From: an uncultured Chlorobiota bacterium
GTDB taxonomy: Bacteria; Bacteroidota; Ignavibacteria; UBA10030; UBA6906
DNA length: 41,612 nucleotides
Direction: 5' to 3'
Assembly: GCA_900696645.1 (NCBI GenBank)
Contig: CAADGV010000019.1
Location: 1-41,612 of the forward strand
Position 1 is the first letter of the stretch. Each line of letters opens with the position of its first letter. The notes below the pieces were generated by a model. That model did not search any database and had not been told where the DNA came from. It saw nothing but the letters and a program-made list of their open reading frames with translations. The position numbers and the translations under genes are program-made. Below, one piece after another: positions 32,347-41,612 of this stretch.

Positions 32347-32435
32347 TGGGTTTTTCTTCCAAAGTCTTGATCCCCCCCTTTGTAGAATTTCCCTCGGTTT
32401 TTGGCTACAATTAACCGTATCATTCCCTCAAAAGC

Positions 32436-35369
32436 ATGACAACGACAGATTTCCCTTTCGACATCTTTTCTGATTCTGAGCGTGCCTCACGCGCCGTTGT
32501 CAAGCTTCACGAATTTTTTCTTGCTTCGGGTTCAACATATCACGTTGACGAATTCTCACAGAAACTTGCCGAAGCCCTCCGTTCATCCCCCGATCCTGAT
32601 CTTGCTGTGACGAATCTGCTTCGGTTTGCCGAAGCAACAATGAGTACCGCGTCGCTGTTCAATGATTTCATCAGGCATGCTGTGCTGGCAGATGTGTTGA
32701 TCAAACTACTCTCGTACTCACGGTACTTTGCCGATATTCTCGTGCGCGACCCGGAACTCTTCCGCTGGCTCACAGCTTCGGATTCTCTTATCAAACCGAG
32801 AACGCGGGAATTCCTGCGCGAAGAAACGGAGAGGGCGATGAGAATCTTCCAGAAACCCGAGCGCAAACTTGACAGTCTGCGAAGAATGTACCGGAGGGAA
32901 ATCCTCCGCATCGGCGCCCGCGATATTCTCGGCGAAGCGGATCTGCAAACTCTTACCGAAGAGCTTTCGCATCTCGCCGATGTCCTTGTTGATGCATCGT
33001 GCAGCATCGCGCATCAACAGCTTGCGGGACAGTTTCCTTCGGCTCCCGCCACGCCCTATGCCGTCATTGGTTTGGGCAAACTCGGCGGCGCCGAACTGAA
33101 CTACAGTTCCGACATTGATATCATATTCGTGTACGAAAAAGAGGGTGAGTTGACCGATGCTTTCGGGCGGGCACGGACGTATCACGAATACTTCAATGCT
33201 TTTGTTGAGAAGATGGTGCAGAATCTCTCACTAAGCTCGGCGGAGGGACATTTGTATCGCGTTGACACGCGGCTGCGGCCCGAAAGCGGCGCGGGGCCTC
33301 TGGCGCGATCTCTGCAAAGCTATCTCGCGTACTATGAAAGCCGTGGAGAATTGTGGGAACGACAAATGCTTATTAAAGCGCGTCCGATTGCAGGCGACCG
33401 TGAATTTGGTGAGAGGGTTCTCTCCGAACTTGAACCGTTTGTGTATCCCCGTACATTCTTTCACAATCCGCTTGAGAACATAGCGCGCATCAAAGCACGG
33501 ATTGAGGCGGCGATTGCAGGAGAAGAGAATGTGAAACTGCGCGCGGGCGGGATTCGTGATATTGAGTTTATTGTGCAAGCGCTGCAGTTGTTGAATGGGG
33601 GAAAGAACAAAGACATCCGCTCGCGCAGCACACTCAATGCGATTACGCAGCTCGCCACAGCACGGCTTCTTTCCGAGGCGGAGCAACGTGTGTTGACAGA
33701 CGCGTACGTTTTCTTCCGGACAATCGAACACCGGCTTCAAACGATGCTCAACACTCAGACGCACGAGATGCCGGATAATGAACAATCGCTTCTTGTGCTG
33801 GCAAGAAAAGTCGGAATACGGTCGGCAGATGATTTGCGTTCGTCCTATTCCACACATCTCTCGAACGTCCGCAGGATTTTCAACAACGTGTTGGCGATTG
33901 ACGATGCGAAACCAGGCTCGACGTTCGGGATGCTGGTTGACGGAAGTCTGGGCCCCGAGGCCATGGCGCAGGCTCTTGCTGCTCACGGATTCCGCGAGAC
34001 GAGGAAAGCTGCGAAGAACATTGCCAGCATGATGTCTGGGAGTGCATTGCTGGAAACGAGGGAGCTGGATGCACGCGCCCGGGATGCGTTTCGCGAAATA
34101 GCGGAGACTCTATTGGGGGAAATCGTGAAGACGGCAAGTCCCGATCTGACGTTGCATAACCTGGCCCTGATTGCGGCTGCACAGAAATTTCCCGAACATC
34201 TCTACACACAGTTGCGGGAAAGCAACTTCCGGAAATTGCTGCTTGCCATTTGTGCGGCAAGCCCCCGGTTTTCAAAGGGGCTGGCGCGCCACCCGTTGTT
34301 GCTCGAAACGCTTGCTACCGATCCGCTGTTACTCGCGGGCCCCGGACTTGTTTCTCCGCTTCCCGCAAAAAGTCTCGTCGAATTGAAGAATCAGGAAGAA
34401 CTCCGGGCGGGTATCAGGTACGTTCTGGGCGTTACAACGTTTTCGGAGATGGCAAACGAACTTTCGCGGTTGGCGGATATCATCGTGGTATCGGCGTTCA
34501 ACGAGGAGTTGAAGAAGGCAAGGCGCAAGTCTGTTCCCCTTGCTGTTCTTGCATTGGGGAAATTCGGTACGCGTGAAATCAATTTTGATTCGGATTTGGA
34601 TTTGCTGTTTGTCGCTGATGAGAAGAGAGCTGCGGCAAAGGATAAGCTGGAACGAATTTCTACAGCGCTCGTCAATCATCTTTCAGCAGTGAACGTTGAA
34701 GGAAAGCTGTACGATGTCGATGCCCGCCTTCGCCCTGAAGGTCGCAGTGCCCCGTTAGTTGTTGAACGTGAGGCTTATCTCGCATATCTTGACAATCGTG
34801 CATCGTTGTGGGAGAGACAATCGTTGACGCGTCTCCGGTTTGTTGCAGGAGATGAAGAGCTTGGGAAAGAAATCTTGAGAGATGTTGAGAAGTACGTGTT
34901 CGAATCGCCCCTTCCGTCCGACTGGGTTGACGAGACAATCGCAATGCGAAAAAAAACGGAATCCCGAAGCCTTGTTCACGACTCTGCATTTCTTGATATT
35001 AAGCTCGGCGCTGGCGGCATGGCTGATATAGAATTTCTTGCGCAGGCAATTCAGTTGAAGCACGGCGGTACATATGCTGCAATCCGGCATTTGAACACGA
35101 CGTTGACGCTTGAACATGAATCAGCATTTCGGAAAATCGAAGCTGAAGAACTCGTCGTAGCATACGGTTTCTATCGAAGAGTCGAGGCGCAGTTGCGCAT
35201 AACGCTTGAGGAACGCGGCAGTATTCTTCCGGAAGATGAAAAACTGGATGTGTTGGCAAGAGTGCTTGGATTTCCTGCCGGAACTGATCTTTATATGCGA
35301 CTGGCTGATATGATGAAAAGTGTACGGAAAATATTTCTATCAACCATGAAACACCTTTCAACAACCTAA
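32436..35369 (+). CDS. glnE: Glutamine synthetase adenylyltransferase/deadenylase
   Basis: The 977-residue protein is a full-length bifunctional GlnE, which adds AMP to glutamine synthetase and removes it according to nitrogen status. It contains two nucleotidyltransferase domains, each followed by a helical domain. The first has VIGLGKLGGAELNYSSDIDI near residue 210 (usually the deadenylating half), the second ALGKFGTREINFDSDLDLLF near residue 705 (usually the adenylylating half). The DxD metal motifs are intact in both. The helical parts include IRDIEFIVQALQLL and MADIEFLAQAIQLKHGG. No glnA or PII gene is in the window. The DUF2723 gene starts eight bases after the stop, probably in the same transcript. 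Confidence 0.95.
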   Translation: MTTTDFPFDIFSDSERASRAVVKLHEFFLASGSTYHVDEFSQKLAEALRSSPDPDLAVTNLLRFAEATMSTASLFNDFIRHAVLADVLIKLLSYSRYFADILVRDPELFRWLTASDSLIKPRTREFLREETERAMRIFQKPERKLDSLRRMYRREILRIGARDILGEADLQTLTEELSHLADVLVDASCSIAHQQLAGQFPSAPATPYAVIGLGKLGGAELNYSSDIDIIFVYEKEGELTDAFGRARTYHEYFNAFVEKMVQNLSLSSAEGHLYRVDTRLRPESGAGPLARSLQSYLAYYESRGELWERQMLIKARPIAGDREFGERVLSELEPFVYPRTFFHNPLENIARIKARIEAAIAGEENVKLRAGGIRDIEFIVQALQLLNGGKNKDIRSRSTLNAITQLATARLLSEAEQRVLTDAYVFFRTIEHRLQTMLNTQTHEMPDNEQSLLVLARKVGIRSADDLRSSYSTHLSNVRRIFNNVLAIDDAKPGSTFGMLVDGSLGPEAMAQALAAHGFRETRKAAKNIASMMSGSALLETRELDARARDAFREIAETLLGEIVKTASPDLTLHNLALIAAAQKFPEHLYTQLRESNFRKLLLAICAASPRFSKGLARHPLLLETLATDPLLLAGPGLVSPLPAKSLVELKNQEELRAGIRYVLGVTTFSEMANELSRLADIIVVSAFNEELKKARRKSVPLAVLALGKFGTREINFDSDLDLLFVADEKRAAAKDKLERISTALVNHLSAVNVEGKLYDVDARLRPEGRSAPLVVEREAYLAYLDNRASLWERQSLTRLRFVAGDEELGKEILRDVEKYVFESPLPSDWVDETIAMRKKTESRSLVHDSAFLDIKLGAGGMADIEFLAQAIQLKHGGTYAAIRHLNTTLTLEHESAFRKIEAEELVVAYGFYRRVEAQLRITLEERGSILPEDEKLDVLARVLGFPAGTDLYMRLADMMKSVRKIFLSTMKHLSTT

Positions 35370-35377
35370 GTACTGCA

Positions 35378-37282
35378 ATGGATTTGCTGAAGAAACTAAT
35401 GCTGTCAACACATGGGAATGCGCTCCTTGTTTCGCTTGTTGCCTTTGTTGTGTATTTGAGAACGCTGGCGCCAACAGTCTCATTTATTGATAGCGGAGAG
35501 CTTGCAGCAGTTGCGTGTACGCTCGGTATTGCCCACCCTACCGGATACCCGCTGTTTACGTTGTTAGGTTGGTTCTTCTCAAAACTTCCTGTTGCCGCCG
35601 AAGAAATTGTACGCCTTAATCTAATGTCTGCTTTTCTCTGCGCAACCGGTGTGTTTGTCTTTTATCATCTCATACATTCCGTTCTGACCGGTGTGTTTTC
35701 TCGTAGCTCTGCAATCAAGTTCAGAAAGAAAGAGAATCTTCCCGTTGCTGTTTCACTATCAAGTACAGGCGCTTCGCTGTTGTTGGCTTTTTCCGAAACA
35801 TATTGGTCGCAGGCTGTCGCCATTGAGGTGTATTCGTTGCATGTGTTCTTTCTTTCCGTTGTGATATTCTCATTTCTCAAAGCGGTGTACAACAATGAGT
35901 GGAATGTAGCAGGGGAAGAACGTTCGTCCGCTCACTGGTGGTACATTTTTGCATTTACACTCGGTCTCGCCTTTACAAACCATATGACGACAATCTTGCT
36001 TGCACCGGGGTTGTTATATCTCTATTTCTCGACACAAGGGTTTGATGCAACTTCGTGGAGACGAATTAGTCGGATGGCAATTCCGTTTCTGGCGGGGCTC
36101 TCGGTATATCTGTATCTCCCCGTCCGTGCCGCCCAATCTCCCATCTTGAATTGGGGAAATCCGGCGACGCTTGAGAAATTCCTCTGGCACTGGACGGGCA
36201 AACAGTATCGCGTCTGGATTTTCTCGTCCACCGAGGCAGCAGGAAGGCAGTTAAAATATTTTGCCGATGCGCTGCCGGTTGAGTTCGCATATATTGGATT
36301 GATTCTTGCCTGCATAGGTATTGTATTCCTTTTCAAAGGAAGCAGAAGGATTGCGATCTCGGTTCTTCTGCTGTTCTTCGGATGTTTATTCTACTCCATT
36401 AACTATGACATTCATGACATTGATTCATATTTTCTGCTCGCATATGTTTGTGTTGCGTTGCTTGCCGGAGCCGGCATTCTTGGCTTCTACAGCGTGTTGC
36501 ATGAGCGGGTGAATTCGGCTATCCTCAATACTCTGGTTGTTGTCCTGTGTTTGATGCCGGTATTCTTTCACTATGAACGGATCGATGAATCGGAGAATTA
36601 TCTTGTCGAGGACTACACGAAGAACATGTTTGCGTCAATGGAGCCAAACGCGCTTGTGTTATCGTACCAATGGGACTATTGGGTGTCGGCGTCGTATTAC
36701 TATCAATTTGTGAAGCACCAGCGTCCGGATATCGCCGTTGTTGACAAAGAACTGTTGCGACGGTCATGGTACTTCAAACAGTTGGAGCAGAGTTATCCTT
36801 GGCTGATTGAGGAGTCAAGAGTCGAAGTCGATGCATTCCTGAAAGAGTTGTACAAGTTCGAACACGATTTGCCGTATGATGCCCGGGTAATTGAAGCAAG
36901 ATTTGTCGGGATGATTCGAAGCTTCGTCGCAAAGAGCATTGCTTCACGTCCTGTTTACGTCACGACGGAAATCGAGCCGGAATTTACGACGGGAATGCAG
37001 CGGGTTCCCGAGGGTTTGGCGTTGAGAGTTTACAGCGACACGCTTCGACATGAAATGAGAGATGTTGAATTCATCTACAGATCCTTTGACAGAAGAGGGC
37101 GGTTGGAGGACGCACTCAAGAACCTCTATGCAACAGCATTGAATGCGAGAGGGATGCACTGGATGCAGTCCGCGCAAGTAGATTCGGCGGCCAATGCATT
37201 TCGTCGGGCTTTGGAATTTAATCCGAATTCTACAACAGCGCTGAATTTCTTCCGACAGGTTGAGAGTTTCAGGAGACCGTGA
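35378..37282 (+). CDS. DUF2723 membrane protein with TPR, glycosyltransferase-like
   Basis: The 634-residue protein carries the DUF2723 start: LAPTVSFIDSGELAAVACTLGIAHPTGYPLF (about 31-60), where D38 and E41 lie between membrane helices in the position of the catalytic acid of GT-C glycosyltransferases. About nine or ten membrane helices run to residue ~400, followed by a soluble part with a GSxxN-like sugar-binding look and a TPR-type C-terminus (MHWMQSAQVDSAANAFRRALEFNP). The family includes TMEM260 relatives, so O-glycosylation of exported proteins is plausible. It is eight bases downstream of glnE. The partner substrate is unknown. Confidence 0.85.
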   Translation: MDLLKKLMLSTHGNALLVSLVAFVVYLRTLAPTVSFIDSGELAAVACTLGIAHPTGYPLFTLLGWFFSKLPVAAEEIVRLNLMSAFLCATGVFVFYHLIHSVLTGVFSRSSAIKFRKKENLPVAVSLSSTGASLLLAFSETYWSQAVAIEVYSLHVFFLSVVIFSFLKAVYNNEWNVAGEERSSAHWWYIFAFTLGLAFTNHMTTILLAPGLLYLYFSTQGFDATSWRRISRMAIPFLAGLSVYLYLPVRAAQSPILNWGNPATLEKFLWHWTGKQYRVWIFSSTEAAGRQLKYFADALPVEFAYIGLILACIGIVFLFKGSRRIAISVLLLFFGCLFYSINYDIHDIDSYFLLAYVCVALLAGAGILGFYSVLHERVNSAILNTLVVVLCLMPVFFHYERIDESENYLVEDYTKNMFASMEPNALVLSYQWDYWVSASYYYQFVKHQRPDIAVVDKELLRRSWYFKQLEQSYPWLIEESRVEVDAFLKELYKFEHDLPYDARVIEARFVGMIRSFVAKSIASRPVYVTTEIEPEFTTGMQRVPEGLALRVYSDTLRHEMRDVEFIYRSFDRRGRLEDALKNLYATALNARGMHWMQSAQVDSAANAFRRALEFNPNSTTALNFFRQVESFRRP

Positions 37283-37441
37283 GTTGATGCAGTTGTCGGG
37301 TTTCTTCGGAGCCATCTGTGAACGAAATTTAATTGTAGAAGCCCCGGCAGATTGCTTGTTTTGAGCTTCCCAAGTGATTAGATTGAGAACCCAACCGCAA
37401 ACGCGTTCATTGTTCTACTTCAAAAAAATCTTCAAGAACAC

Positions 37442-37470
37442 TTGACACGAAACACGAAGTTGGCTATATT
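37442..37470 (+). promoter_or_regulatory. Promoter of the 16S rRNA gene
   Basis: TTGACA (37442-37447) and TATATT (37465-37470) stand 17 bases apart, a near-consensus sigma-70 promoter. An A-tract about 20 bases upstream could be an UP element. The palindrome 37470-37485 (TATTAGC, CC, GCTAATA) covers the presumed start of transcription. The rest of the 37283-37639 gap holds no gene. Confidence 0.8.
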
Positions 37471-37507
37471 ATTAGCCCGCTAATATGCGGAACTCGATAA
37501 AGAGTAT

Positions 37508-37520
37508 TGTTCTTTGAAAA
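37508..37520 (+). promoter_or_regulatory. boxA-like antitermination element in the rRNA leader
   Basis: TGTTCTTTGAAAA in the 16S leader resembles the boxA (TGCTCTTTA) of rRNA leaders and lies about 40 bases after the promoter and about 120 bases before the 16S start. Confidence 0.6.
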
Positions 37521-37523
37521 ATA

Positions 37524-37555
37524 GTGTGCATAGCCATAAGTCAATCTTAGCAGAG
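37524..37555 (+). other. 5' arm of the 16S processing stem
   Basis: GTGTGCATA (37524-37532) and AGCAGAG (37549-37555, plus two more pairs) are complementary to TATGCACAC (39244-39252) and CTCTGCT (39221-39227). Short runs between them (AAG with CTT, AATC with GATT) also pair. This is the interrupted long helix that brings the ends of precursor 16S together for RNase III cleavage. Confidence 0.8.
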
Positions 37556-37639
37556 TTTTTAACCTTGGCTAAGAGAGCTTGTACAAACAAGTAATTGAAG
37601 CCAAGCTTCAGACTCGAACTTGTAAGTTTGAAAGAATCT

Positions 37640-39179
<1,540 letters not shown>

Positions 39180-39180
39180 A

Positions 39181-39206
39181 GTCTTCTCCCGAGCAATCGG
39201 GGAGAC
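39181..39206 (+). other. Small hairpin just past the 16S 3' end
   Basis: CCCGA and TCGGG around a GCAA tetraloop form a short hairpin with a few more imperfect pairs on each side, eight bases after the mature 16S end. It may help 3' end maturation. Confidence 0.45.
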
Positions 39207-39210
39207 AACT

Positions 39211-39260
39211 TATAACCTAGCTCTGCTTGATTAGCTTTTGTGTTATGCACACTTTTTTTT
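39211..39260 (+). terminator. 3' arm of the 16S processing stem ending in eight T
   Basis: The 3' arm pairs with the leader (see 37524-37555) and its last pairs (39244-39252) are followed directly by eight T (39253-39260). The end of the stem plus the T-run has the form of an intrinsic terminator, implying that the 16S transcript stops here. The next 190 bases hold no tRNA or other gene that I can see. Confidence 0.65.
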
Positions 39261-39449
39261 CAACTTGTCATTCTTTCCCACGCGACATCACGATAGCGGC
39301 GTGCGTCTCAATCACGCAGCATTGTTCTTACAACTCTTCCCTTTGATCCTTTCTTTCCCAGTTTTTACAACAGTGTTTTGAGCAGCAGGGCCGTTTTTTC
39401 CCACCCTGAATGCTTGAAAATACCGTAATCGCGGTATGTTCTGCGGTCT

Positions 39450-39995
39450 TTGTATTTTGTATCCTTGCTAAGTCATTCAAAAGTTCGGAAGATCGAAATT
39501 GCCCACCACCTGCACACTGAAGCTGAATTATGGGCTTACAACCATGAATGGGTAAAGTATTGGCTCCGCGAAAACATCAAGCGGAGTCCACGTCTGCAAG
39601 AAATAGCCGACAAATTCAATCTTCCCCCAGAAACCCTCCGACGATACTTCTCTCGACGTGAAGGCAAATCCATTTCGCAATTCATTGATGATGAACTCTT
39701 GAGGGCCGTGCAACATGAGTTGCTTGTTACCCAACGTCGCTGTAACGAAATTGCCAGAGACTTTAACTTCAGTTATGAAACGCACGCGGAACGGTGGTTC
39801 AAGCGCAGGACGAACATGACGATGATGGAGTACAGGAAGAGTAATGGCGTGCAGTGCGAAGGGGTGAATTGTGTAGTCAGGGGAACACCCCGCCGATTCA
39901 ACTGCCACCTTTGGAGGACCACCCGCCTATCACAACAGACACCCGAGTCAATCCCCATACCGCAAGTGGTTACCGCGAATGGTTACCGCAAATGA
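39450..39995 (+). CDS. AraC-type DNA-binding protein without sensor domain
   Basis: The 181-residue product contains an AraC-type double helix-turn-helix (about 40-135): LQEIADKFNLPPETLRRYFSR forms the first helix-turn-helix and CNEIARDFNFSYETHAERWFKR the second, closing with NMTMMEYRKS. No sensor domain precedes it. After residue 135 the sequence is low in family likeness and its end coincides with a 13-bp tandem repeat (39959-39997), so the true C-terminus may have been altered. The start is unclear: the frame opens at a TTG (39450), another TTG is at 39465, and no ribosome site is visible. It is the first gene after the 16S unit. Confidence 0.6.
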   Translation: MYFVSLLSHSKVRKIEIAHHLHTEAELWAYNHEWVKYWLRENIKRSPRLQEIADKFNLPPETLRRYFSRREGKSISQFIDDELLRAVQHELLVTQRRCNEIARDFNFSYETHAERWFKRRTNMTMMEYRKSNGVQCEGVNCVVRGTPRRFNCHLWRTTRLSQQTPESIPIPQVVTANGYRK

Positions 39996-39997
39996 TA
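39959..39997. repeat. 13-bp tandem repeat, three copies, spanning a stop codon
   Basis: Three consecutive 13-base units (39959-39971, 39972-39984, 39985-39997; ACCGC[AG]A[AG]TGGTT) sit at the end of the AraC-like gene. The unit length is not a multiple of three, so each copy is read in a different frame and the stop falls in the third copy. Confidence 0.75.
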
Positions 39998-40059
39998 GGA
40001 TTTTTCCTTGCGATTAGTCGGCAGAACTTCTACACTTAACAAGTAGTTGATCAAAGGTA

Positions 40060-40815
40060 ATGCGATACAGAATCGTTTGGATTGTGCTGATGGTTGCGTC
40101 GGTCCTGGCATTTAACTACTCGCCACATATCGCGTGGTGGCGGTCTTCCGTGGCGACAGCATTTGTCCTGTTCTTTGGGTATTGCGCGTGGCGCAAACAA
40201 TTTCGTACAACGTGCGGGTTGCAAATCGGAGTGAAGCAGTGCCTTTCATCAATTGGCATCGCGAGTGTCGTTACAAGTTGCTCGTTTCTGATCGTTCAAC
40301 GGATTTGTGTTTCTGAAAACGTCTCGATGTATAGACCGAGCATGACGGATTGGTATCACCACTTTTTTCAAACGGTCAACGAAGAGATTGTGTTTGGCGC
40401 GCTCCCTATATTTGCTCTACGCAAGAGTTTCTCGAAGGCAAACCCTTTGCTGTTTTCCCTTTTGCTTGCCGTTGCCTTCTCTGCTGGCCACTTCGCGTTT
40501 TATGGTTGGTTCTCCCGCGAGAAGGAAACTCTGGAAATTGCTGCGCTAGCAAGTTTATTCTTCATTGGCGTGGTAAGGAATAATTTGATTGTCCGATTTA
40601 ATCACATAGGATATTCTTGGGCGATTCATTTTGGATTTATTGTGGCATTGCTTGGCGCGCCAAAGATTTGGAATGCAAGCAACACAATGATCGCAGAGGT
40701 AGAGACCTTCAATCTGTTTCTTCGTTTGCCCATAGTGCTCATCCTGCTTTCAATTTCGGCAGCGGCAAGCTTTCGACGACACGGCGGGCGGCTCATCACT
40801 TCACCAACTATGTAG
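40060..40815 (+). CDS. CPBP-family membrane protein (probable glutamic intramembrane protease)
   Basis: The 251-residue protein has about seven membrane helices and CPBP/ABI motifs. Motif 1 is NEEIVFG: Glu108-Glu109 are present but the Arg of EExxxR is replaced by Gly113. Motif 2 is FSAGH, with His144. The C-terminal motif is around WAIHFGF (His190). CPBP members cut inside membranes or process bacteriocin-type or prenyl substrates. The ATG at 40060 is preceded by AAAGG at unusually short spacing. The next gene starts ten bases after its stop and has a strong ribosome site, so both may be co-transcribed. Confidence 0.75.
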   Translation: MRYRIVWIVLMVASVLAFNYSPHIAWWRSSVATAFVLFFGYCAWRKQFRTTCGLQIGVKQCLSSIGIASVVTSCSFLIVQRICVSENVSMYRPSMTDWYHHFFQTVNEEIVFGALPIFALRKSFSKANPLLFSLLLAVAFSAGHFAFYGWFSREKETLEIAALASLFFIGVVRNNLIVRFNHIGYSWAIHFGFIVALLGAPKIWNASNTMIAEVETFNLFLRLPIVLILLSISAAASFRRHGGRLITSPTM

Positions 40816-40825
40816 GAGGATTATC

Positions 40826-41342
40826 ATGATCAGGACACCATTCGTTTTGCTGTTTCCGGGGTTGTTCCTCGTTCAAGTTGCAGTTCAAACCGATACGTTT
40901 GAAACAAAGTTTCTTCGCCTAATTGCCGACAGGGTTGATACAGCTACAGCCACACGCACCGCGAAGCTTGCGCAAGTAGGGTTGCCTATTCGGGAGGCGT
41001 ATAGTCTAGCCTATCAAGGGATAAATCCCGAGGCGATGGCCAGCCTCAGAAAAAGCGGTCTCGACCTCCAGGCTGCGCTCAACAACTGGCCGCCACAGTT
41101 GAATGACGGAGTGGTTCTAGCTGACTGTATAGTGATTGGTAAGGTTGAAAGTATCAAATACGTTGCGGACGCTCTGTACAACAAATACTATTACGTTCGG
41201 GTAGAGCAGTGGATAAAGGGGATGCCGACCAAAAACAACCTCGTGATAGTTCGAACAAAAGGTGGTGGTTCCTCGCCAATACCAGGTGTTTCAATAACCG
41301 TATCTCATGAGGTCGTGTTCGAAAAAGGAGAAAAACTTCTTC
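40826..41342 (+). pseudogene. Exported protein of unknown function, interrupted by an IS
   Basis: The gene has AGGAGG six bases before its ATG and an N-terminal signal peptide (VLLFPGLFLVQVAVQ). Residues 95-170 form a small beta-rich module (DGVVLADCIVIGKVES, YYYVRVEQWIKG, ISHE-like VSHEVVFEKGEKLLL), a layout seen in secreted proteins of related bacteria. The frame continues to 41536, but from about 41343 it is antisense to a transposase, so the native C-terminus is lost. The interruption follows residue 172. Its name is unknown. Confidence 0.65.
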
Positions 41343-41612
41343 TGATCTTCCCCCCGAAAACGGGACAAGGAGTTAGTGATGAGTGTGAAAGCGTTGTTCA
41401 ACTTCCACCAGTGTTTTGTACCCGAGGCTTGAGTGCAGGCGTTGCCGATTGTACCATACCTCGATGTACTCGAAAATCTTTGTTCTCGCTTCTTCACGGG
41501 TTTCGAATCGTTCCCAATACGTCATTTCCGTTTTGAGCGTGTGAAAGAACGTTTCCGTGATTGCATTATCGTAGCAATTGCCCGTGCCAGACATGCTCTG
41601 GGTCAGATGAAA
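41343..41612 (-). mobile_element. IS3-family insertion sequence, right end, cut by the window edge
   Basis: The presumed terminal repeat begins TGATCTTCCCCCCGAAAACG (from 41343), similar to IS3-family ends. The transposase lies inside on the minus strand. Only this end is in the window, so the inverted repeat and the target duplication cannot be checked. Confidence 0.7.
41373..41612 (-). CDS. IS3-family transposase (OrfB), C-terminal part
   Basis: The visible 79 codons, open to the window edge, are the C-terminal end of an IS3-type DDE transposase (rve superfamily). They read SFHLTQSMSGTGNCYDNAIT, with the catalytic Glu of DDE in ITETFF, followed by TLKTEMTYWERF, IFEYIEVWYNRQRLHSSLGY and a stop after RFHTHH. 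The start of the gene, the first two Asp residues and OrfA lie beyond the window. It points left, into the interrupted gene at 40826. Confidence 0.92.
   Translation of the reverse strand, partial: FHLTQSMSGTGNCYDNAITETFFHTLKTEMTYWERFETREEARTKIFEYIEVWYNRQRLHSSLGYKTLVEVEQRFHTHH

Noticed and set aside
33231-33986. Long minus-strand open frame within glnE
   Set aside because: glnE is clearly coding on the plus strand; the antisense product is Arg/Cys-rich shadow sequence.
39261-39449. Search for tRNA-Ile, tRNA-Ala or another tRNA after the 16S gene
   Set aside because: No GTTCGA-type T-arm with matching acceptor stem was found by eye.

Overview
The window is bacterial DNA of medium GC, densely coded on both strands. 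It most resembles a member of the FCB group outside the classical Bacteroidia, of the Ignavibacteria/Kapabacteria/Kryptonia kind. Pointers are a multiheme cytochrome with a type IX secretion (T9SS) sorting tail, an ECF sigma/FecR/TonB-receptor module, DUF2911, DUF1573 and DUF2723 proteins, many small lipoproteins, and frequent clear Shine-Dalgarno sites. A 16S rRNA gene is present and would settle the taxonomy; I could not search it. The left edge holds two broken genes and the right edge cuts an IS3-type element, so the window may be a contig that ended in repeats.

Layout. 1-901: a hairpin, a CHAT-protein fragment (-) and a sigma-factor C-terminal fragment (+) that meet head-on. 950-1798: anti-sigma factor. 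1889-4774 (-): DUF2911 protein, methyltransferase, lipoprotein. 4847-13632 (-): a CoA-linked catabolic cluster of aldehyde dehydrogenase, thiolase, two 3-hydroxyacyl-CoA dehydrogenase homologues (one apparently dead), a PaaG-like isomerase and an enoyl-CoA hydratase, with a DUF2130 protein, a DUF1573 protein and a DUF6883/DUF4926 pair among them. Together these could run the lower part of a phenylacetate-type or beta-oxidation pathway; the ring-attacking PaaABCDE and PaaK are absent here.

13718-21150: a cell-surface signalling module: ECF sigma (-) divergent from lipoprotein, FecR anti-sigma and TonB-dependent receptor with an STN domain (+), followed by two lipoproteins and a large outer-membrane beta-barrel candidate. 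21167-21222 is a nested palindrome. 21324-22778: two exported proteins of unknown role. 22779-25894 (-): a pentaheme cytochrome with a T9SS tail translationally coupled to an exported phospholipase D-like protein. 26021-27733 (-): EthD-like protein, HigB toxin, HTH-less HigA-like antitoxin and a crotonase-fold enzyme in one tight operon.

28026-37282: a KaiA-like protein (pseudo-receiver plus KaiA/RsbU-type helical domain), a DPP-IV-type peptidase, a haem-binding protein, DoxX, a truncated DCC protein, glnE, and a DUF2723 membrane protein. 37442-39260: a stand-alone 16S rRNA unit with a strong promoter, a boxA-like element and a long flanking processing stem whose 3' arm runs into eight T; no tRNA, 23S or 5S follows. 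39450-41612: accessory genes (AraC-type DNA-binding protein, CPBP-family membrane protein, an exported protein interrupted by an IS3-family element).

The most distinctive items are the KaiA-like gene, the monocistronic 16S unit, and the two toxin-antitoxin-like pairs embedded in acyl-CoA catabolic operons.
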